Program-made: the position numbers and the translations under genes
Source: Acidicapsa ligni
GTDB lineage: Bacteria; Acidobacteriota; Terriglobia; Terriglobales; Acidobacteriaceae
DNA: 64,000 nt
NCBI RefSeq assembly: GCF_025685655.1
Contig: NZ_JAGSYG010000007.1
Coordinates: 186,001 to 250,000 of the forward strand
Direction of reading: 5' to 3'
The notes under the pieces: generated by a model
What the model was told of the DNA's origin: nothing
Database searches by the model: none
Seen by the model: only the letters and a program-made list of their open reading frames with translations
Part shown: positions 60,585 through 64,000 of the stretch, in pieces
Numbering within the stretch: position 1 is the first letter of the stretch
How the letters are laid out: each line of letters starts with the position of its first letter

Positions 60585-62963
60585 CTACTTCCTGCCCAGG
60601 TTCCCACCCAGATTCCCGCCCGAGTTCTCAGGTCTGGATGCCCCAGCCGGCACCAGCGACTCCAACTTCTCCGTAGCCGCCTTGATCACCGCACTCTCAT
60701 TCCCCAACACCTTACCCACCGAAACAGTAGCCCCCTCGGCAACAGCCCACTTGCGCTGCTCAATCGCCTCACGAACCGCCGGCAGCGTCTTCACGCCATA
60801 CCCCGTATAGGCCCCGGGAGCATAAATCTGGTGCTTGAACCAGGAGCGCCCCGGCAGCCCAGCCGGATCGAAGAACGCCCGCTCCGTCTGTATCAACAAC
60901 TGGTTCACGGCATCGATCCCAGCTCCATCCAGCGCTGCCCCTCCATTCGCCTCAGCAGCCTTCACGGCCTCTTCGTACTCCCGCGCCGTGGACGTCAAGA
61001 CCGTCGCGCCATTCTCCAGCGGCGCAAAATTCAGAAATGGCGGCATCTCTTCTTTCTTGGGAGCAGCAAGCGGATTTTTCGGATCGTTCGTCGCCTCAAA
61101 GACTCCCTCGGCGATCTCCCTGTTCTTTTCCGCAATCTCATCCTGCTCGCTCTTCAGCAGGCTCTTCACTTCATCCACATACGTACCAATGGTTTCCGCA
61201 GTATTGTTAAAGTTATACGGAATCAATTGCGCATCTGCCATTCGCATCACGGCACTTCCCGCCGTCTGAGCCAGCGCTCGCCCATATACAAAATCTGTAT
61301 CGGCGAAATGCGTATACCAGTAAAAATCGTCATAAATCGAGTGATACTGGCTCCCGCGATCTTCGCCACCAAATCCTAAATCCAGCGCCGGAACCCCTGC
61401 AAAATCCAAAAAGGATGTGTAGTCCGAACCATCCCCGAGCGCCCCAATCCGCAAATCCGGCCTGCTCCGAGCCTCAGCGCGATCGCTTCCCTTAGCGCGC
61501 GAAATCTCCAGCTTCCGCGTCCGCTCCACAATCGAAATCTTCTTCTCCGGATCGATCACATCAGCCGCCACTCCATTGATAAAGTGCTCCAGCCCATGCG
61601 AACCCTCCATGAAGAAATAGCCCCTGCCCGTCGAGTCGCTATTCAAATACATCACTGCTTTCTGCTTCAGCTCGTCAATGTGCGTCTCCACCCATTCGGT
61701 CGACCCCAACAGCCCCGGCTCTTCACCATCCCACGCGCAATACACAATCGTCCGCCGTGGCCTCCACCCCTGCTTCACCAATTCACCGAGTGACCGCGCC
61801 TCCTCCAACTCCGCCGACATGCCAGAAATCGGATCGTCCGCGCCATTCACCCATGCATCGTGATGGTTCCCGCGAATCACCCATTCATCCGGTTCCACGC
61901 TTCCCGGAATCTTCGCAATCACGTCATACAGCGGCTTGATATCCCAGTTCGAAAACATCTTCAGATGCACCCGCGCCACACTCGGCGCCGACGCCGCATC
62001 CAGCCCTTGCCCCAGGTGATACGTCAGCGGCAAACCGCCACGCCACGCAGCCGGAGCCACTTTGCCCGTAATCGCCTGCAGCAGCGGAGTAGCATCCGCA
62101 TATGAGATCGGCAGCACCGGAATCTTCGTAATGATCGGCGTATCCTTCCGATCAAGCCGCTTCGCATCCTTCGTCGCACCCACACCCGGCGTCAGCGGAT
62201 CACCCGGAAAAGCCGTATCGTTCACACCGCCTCGCTGCACACCATCCTTGGGCCGCCCCGCGCCCGCAGGATACGAATCCGCAACCCCATATCCATCGTT
62301 TGCCGGGTCCGAATAAATGATGCACCCTACCGCTCCATGCTCCGCCGCGACCTTCGGCTTGATGCCTCGCCACGCACCGCCATAGCGTGCAATAACCACC
62401 GCGCCCTTGACCGAAATCCCCAGCCGGTCCAGCTCTTCATAATCCTCGCGCGCCCCGTAGTTCACATACACCAGCGGCCCCGTCACATCTCCGTCGCCTG
62501 AATACGCGTTGTACGTCGGCAACTGCTCATCCGTCTGCCCCGATGTCGGATCCTCCTTCACCGCTGGCTCCTTCAAGCTCGCAGTGAATTTCGTAGGCGC
62601 AACCAACTCCAGCAATCGCTCCTTCGGAGTAGGAAACAGCACATAAAAATTCTCGATCTGCGCATCCCATCCCCACTCCTTGAACCTCGCCAGCATCCAC
62701 TCCGCATTCGCCTTGTCATACGCAGAACCAACATGATGAGGACGCGCCGACAACTGCCGCATATTCTCCCTGATCGCATCCGGAACCGGCAGCGCACGAA
62801 ACTTCTCCTCCCACTGCTTCTCGCTATCCGAAGCAGTCTTCGAATACCCATCAAGCTGCGCAGCAACCTTCCCCTTGAACTCTTTCTGGGCAAATGCTGT
62901 GGGCGGAGGAACAATCAATGTAGGCAACAAAAACGCAGCGGCAAAAATCCGAATACGGGTCAT
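60585..62963 (-). CDS. M28-family zinc peptidase (glutamate carboxypeptidase II/transferrin-receptor-like)
   Basis: This 792-residue exported protein has a signal peptide (RIFAAAFLLPTLIVPPPTAFA). A protease-associated domain follows (GAVVIARYGGAWRGIKPKVAAEHGAVGCIIYSDP). The M28 catalytic domain has IRGNHHDAWVNGADDPISG (His and Asp zinc ligands), CAWDGEEPGLLGSTEW (catalytic Glu pair), GDGSDYTSFLDFAGVPALDLGF and a late His in QYHSIYDDFYW. A helical dimerisation-like domain ends it. It should cleave peptides outside the cytoplasm, probably as a carboxypeptidase or dipeptidase. ATG 62963 has TGGAG seven bases upstream; the longer TTG frame to 63041 would spoil the signal peptide. Confidence 0.94.
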   Translation of the reverse strand: MTRIRIFAAAFLLPTLIVPPPTAFAQKEFKGKVAAQLDGYSKTASDSEKQWEEKFRALPVPDAIRENMRQLSARPHHVGSAYDKANAEWMLARFKEWGWDAQIENFYVLFPTPKERLLELVAPTKFTASLKEPAVKEDPTSGQTDEQLPTYNAYSGDGDVTGPLVYVNYGAREDYEELDRLGISVKGAVVIARYGGAWRGIKPKVAAEHGAVGCIIYSDPANDGYGVADSYPAGAGRPKDGVQRGGVNDTAFPGDPLTPGVGATKDAKRLDRKDTPIITKIPVLPISYADATPLLQAITGKVAPAAWRGGLPLTYHLGQGLDAASAPSVARVHLKMFSNWDIKPLYDVIAKIPGSVEPDEWVIRGNHHDAWVNGADDPISGMSAELEEARSLGELVKQGWRPRRTIVYCAWDGEEPGLLGSTEWVETHIDELKQKAVMYLNSDSTGRGYFFMEGSHGLEHFINGVAADVIDPEKKISIVERTRKLEISRAKGSDRAEARSRPDLRIGALGDGSDYTSFLDFAGVPALDLGFGGEDRGSQYHSIYDDFYWYTHFADTDFVYGRALAQTAGSAVMRMADAQLIPYNFNNTAETIGTYVDEVKSLLKSEQDEIAEKNREIAEGVFEATNDPKNPLAAPKKEEMPPFLNFAPLENGATVLTSTAREYEEAVKAAEANGGAALDGAGIDAVNQLLIQTERAFFDPAGLPGRSWFKHQIYAPGAYTGYGVKTLPAVREAIEQRKWAVAEGATVSVGKVLGNESAVIKAATEKLESLVPAGASRPENSGGNLGGNLGRK

Positions 62964-63304
62964 CAAAACTCCAAAGTGAGAAGAGTTGCTTGCAGCAGAA
63001 AATAGAGTGGGCTTTTCAGCTATCCGCAAGTATAGCCTCAACCGGGCAGTGGGCCAGTTTGCATCCAGTATCGAACGTCAAGAACAACATTCTGCCCTCG
63101 CTTTTCTGGCTGTCATTCCCGAAGGGAATCTGCTGTTGGCCCTTGCCCCTTGCCTTTGCTTCTGCTCTTGCCCTTCTGGCTGTCATTCCCGAAGGGAATC
63201 TGCTTCTCCAACCCCAAATCGACCACCACCCTCACTAGCCCGGCAGTTCAACCGCGTCCATCCCGCAATGCGCGAAACACAGCACCGCAGTACCTCGTCT
63301 GCAA
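62964..63304. other. Gene-free region between M28 peptidase and flippase genes
   Basis: About 340 bases between divergent genes. The left end should carry the M28 promoter. The middle holds two intact copies of the dispersed hairpin repeat. A rightward 126-codon frame (62986-63366) runs through the repeats and has no family features; I do not consider it a gene. Confidence 0.55.
63106..63207. repeat. Dispersed hairpin repeat, paired copies (locus 3)
   Basis: Two intact copies of CTGGCTGTCATTCCCGAAGGGAATCTGCT begin at 63106 and 63176, 70 bases apart and in the same orientation. The DNA between them is built of GCCCTT/GCCTTT-like pyrimidine-rich units, as at the other two loci. Confidence 0.82.
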
Positions 63305-63334
63305 TTGGTTCATCACTGGTCAGCATGGTATACA
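63305..63334 (+). promoter_or_regulatory. Predicted promoter of the flippase gene
   Basis: TTGGTT (63305-63310) and TATACA (63329-63334) with 18-base spacing predict a transcript start near 63341. The Shine-Dalgarno-like AGGGAG (63347-63352) follows immediately, which supports a translation start near 63360. Confidence 0.5.
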
Positions 63335-63359
63335 ACAAGTATTCAGAGGGAGCAAAAGC

Positions 63360-64000
63360 CTGCTAGGACGCCATAAAGCCAGAACACGAGAGTGGAGCAA
63401 ATTAATCGGTATTACCGGCGGCGCCCAGCTCATTGTCCAAGCAATTGGATTTATCAGTGGCATCCTCATCATTCGCCGCCTGACCACTGCTGAATACGCC
63501 TACTACACCATCGCCACAGCCATGCTCAGTACCATGACCGCGCTCGCAGATGGCGGCATTGGCGCGGGCGTTATCTCCCAGGGCGGTAAAGTCTGGCAGG
63601 ATAAAGTACAGCTCGGCAAAGTCATCGTCACCGGACTGTCGCTCCGCCGGAAGTTCGCCATCATGAGTACCCTTGCTGCACCGGTACTCGTCTACTTCCT
63701 TCGGATTCACGGTGCCAGTTGGGCAGCAGCCTTGTTCGTACTCGCCTGTCTGGTTCCCACCTTCCTCGCGTCCCTGTCCGACAGTCTTCTCGAAATCGCA
63801 CCCAAGCTCCGCCAGGACATTCCACCGCTTCAAAAAAACCAGATTGTTGCCGCTGCCGGACGAGCCGTCCTCACTGTTCTCGCAATATTCACAGTGCCTC
63901 TCGCAGCCACCGCCGTGCTCGCTACCGGCATCTCCCGCACCTACGCCAACATTCGCCTTCGCACCATTTCGCGTAACTATGCGGACATGACCCAGAAGCC
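63360..64000 (+). CDS. Polysaccharide flippase (Wzx/MATE-like), 3' truncated by window edge, probable CTG start
   Basis: The frame is open to the window end. It encodes SKLIGITGGAQLIVQAIGFISG, ILIIRRLTTAEYAYYTIATAM and ALADGGIGAGVISQGG, then further membrane segments, the pattern of oligosaccharide flippases that move lipid-linked glycans across the inner membrane. No ATG, GTG or TTG occurs in this frame between 63147 and 63521. A CTG at 63360 is 7 bases after AGGGAG and gives a short basic N-terminus (LGRHKARTREW) before the first membrane helix, so it is the best start. The alternatives are a frameshift or a far upstream TTG at 63144. The family is likely; the start is uncertain. Confidence 0.75.
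   Translation, partial: MLGRHKARTREWSKLIGITGGAQLIVQAIGFISGILIIRRLTTAEYAYYTIATAMLSTMTALADGGIGAGVISQGGKVWQDKVQLGKVIVTGLSLRRKFAIMSTLAAPVLVYFLRIHGASWAAALFVLACLVPTFLASLSDSLLEIAPKLRQDIPPLQKNQIVAAAGRAVLTVLAIFTVPLAATAVLATGISRTYANIRLRTISRNYADMTQK

Noticed and set aside
62986-63366. Rightward 126-codon frame before the flippase
   Set aside because: It runs through two copies of the dispersed repeat and stops inside the flippase N-terminal region; the repeats explain the open frame.
1-64000. CRISPR array, prophage or insertion sequence
   Set aside because: No regularly spaced direct repeats with unique spacers, no integrase or transposase sequence and no phage structural genes were seen.

Overview
The window looks like a chromosomal segment of a moderately GC-rich, Gram-negative soil-type bacterium. 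The mix of genes suggests an Acidobacteriota member of the Terriglobus/Granulicella/Edaphobacter type: glycan-degrading enzymes (GH35, GH78), L-rhamnose catabolism with a fused aldolase/dehydrogenase, BlaI/M56 regulation, an OmpR-wHTH/AAA regulator, RND efflux and many TTG/GTG starts. This placement is inference from gene content; no rRNA or marker phylogeny is available. I saw no insertion sequence, prophage, CRISPR array or replication origin.

Layout. 1-5.4 kb: 3' end of a GH35 beta-galactosidase, then a BlaI repressor, an M56 sensor protease and an HtrA/DegP periplasmic protease. 5.4-11.3 kb: a membrane protein of the low-affinity iron permease family, a ROK sugar kinase under a visible LacI-type operator with its LacI regulator, an M20 peptidase, a KdsC phosphatase and a small exported protein. 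11.3-23 kb: a wHTH-AAA regulator, a TetR regulator divergent from a complete RND tripartite efflux operon, a potassium-channel-like protein and an MFS transporter. 23.1-28.4 kb: a structured leader, then acyl reductase, AMP-forming ligase, TauD-like dioxygenase, Mpo1/DUF962-like protein and methyltransferase, which may form a small lipid or metabolite pathway.

28.5-37.5 kb is an envelope island. One strand carries a DUF1175 (NlpC/P60-like) protein, a large alpha-2-macroglobulin with a CTEQ thioester motif and a membrane protein, all coupled by start/stop overlaps. The facing strand carries a SpoIID-like protein with an added gluzincin protease domain, coupled to a stand-alone penicillin-binding transpeptidase. 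37.7-42.9 kb: FAD oxidoreductase, APC permease, Rieske oxygenase and aldo/keto reductase, probably for catabolism of a nitrogenous compound. 42.9-52.3 kb: the rhamnose locus, with alpha-L-rhamnosidase and RhaI on one strand and RhaD-SDR, RhaB and a HAD phosphatase on the other.

52.4-55.1 kb holds two exported proteins with related BamE-like tails. 55.7-57.2 kb is ilvA, preceded by an isoleucine-rich 29-residue leader peptide and a terminator, a textbook attenuator arrangement too short for normal gene calling. After it come an MscS channel, tRNA-Leu(GAG), secG, a metallo-beta-lactamase-fold hydrolase, an M28 peptidase and the 5' part of a Wzx-like flippase whose most likely start is CTG. A dispersed repeat, ATTCCC-GAA-GGGAAT, occurs in pairs in three intergenic regions.
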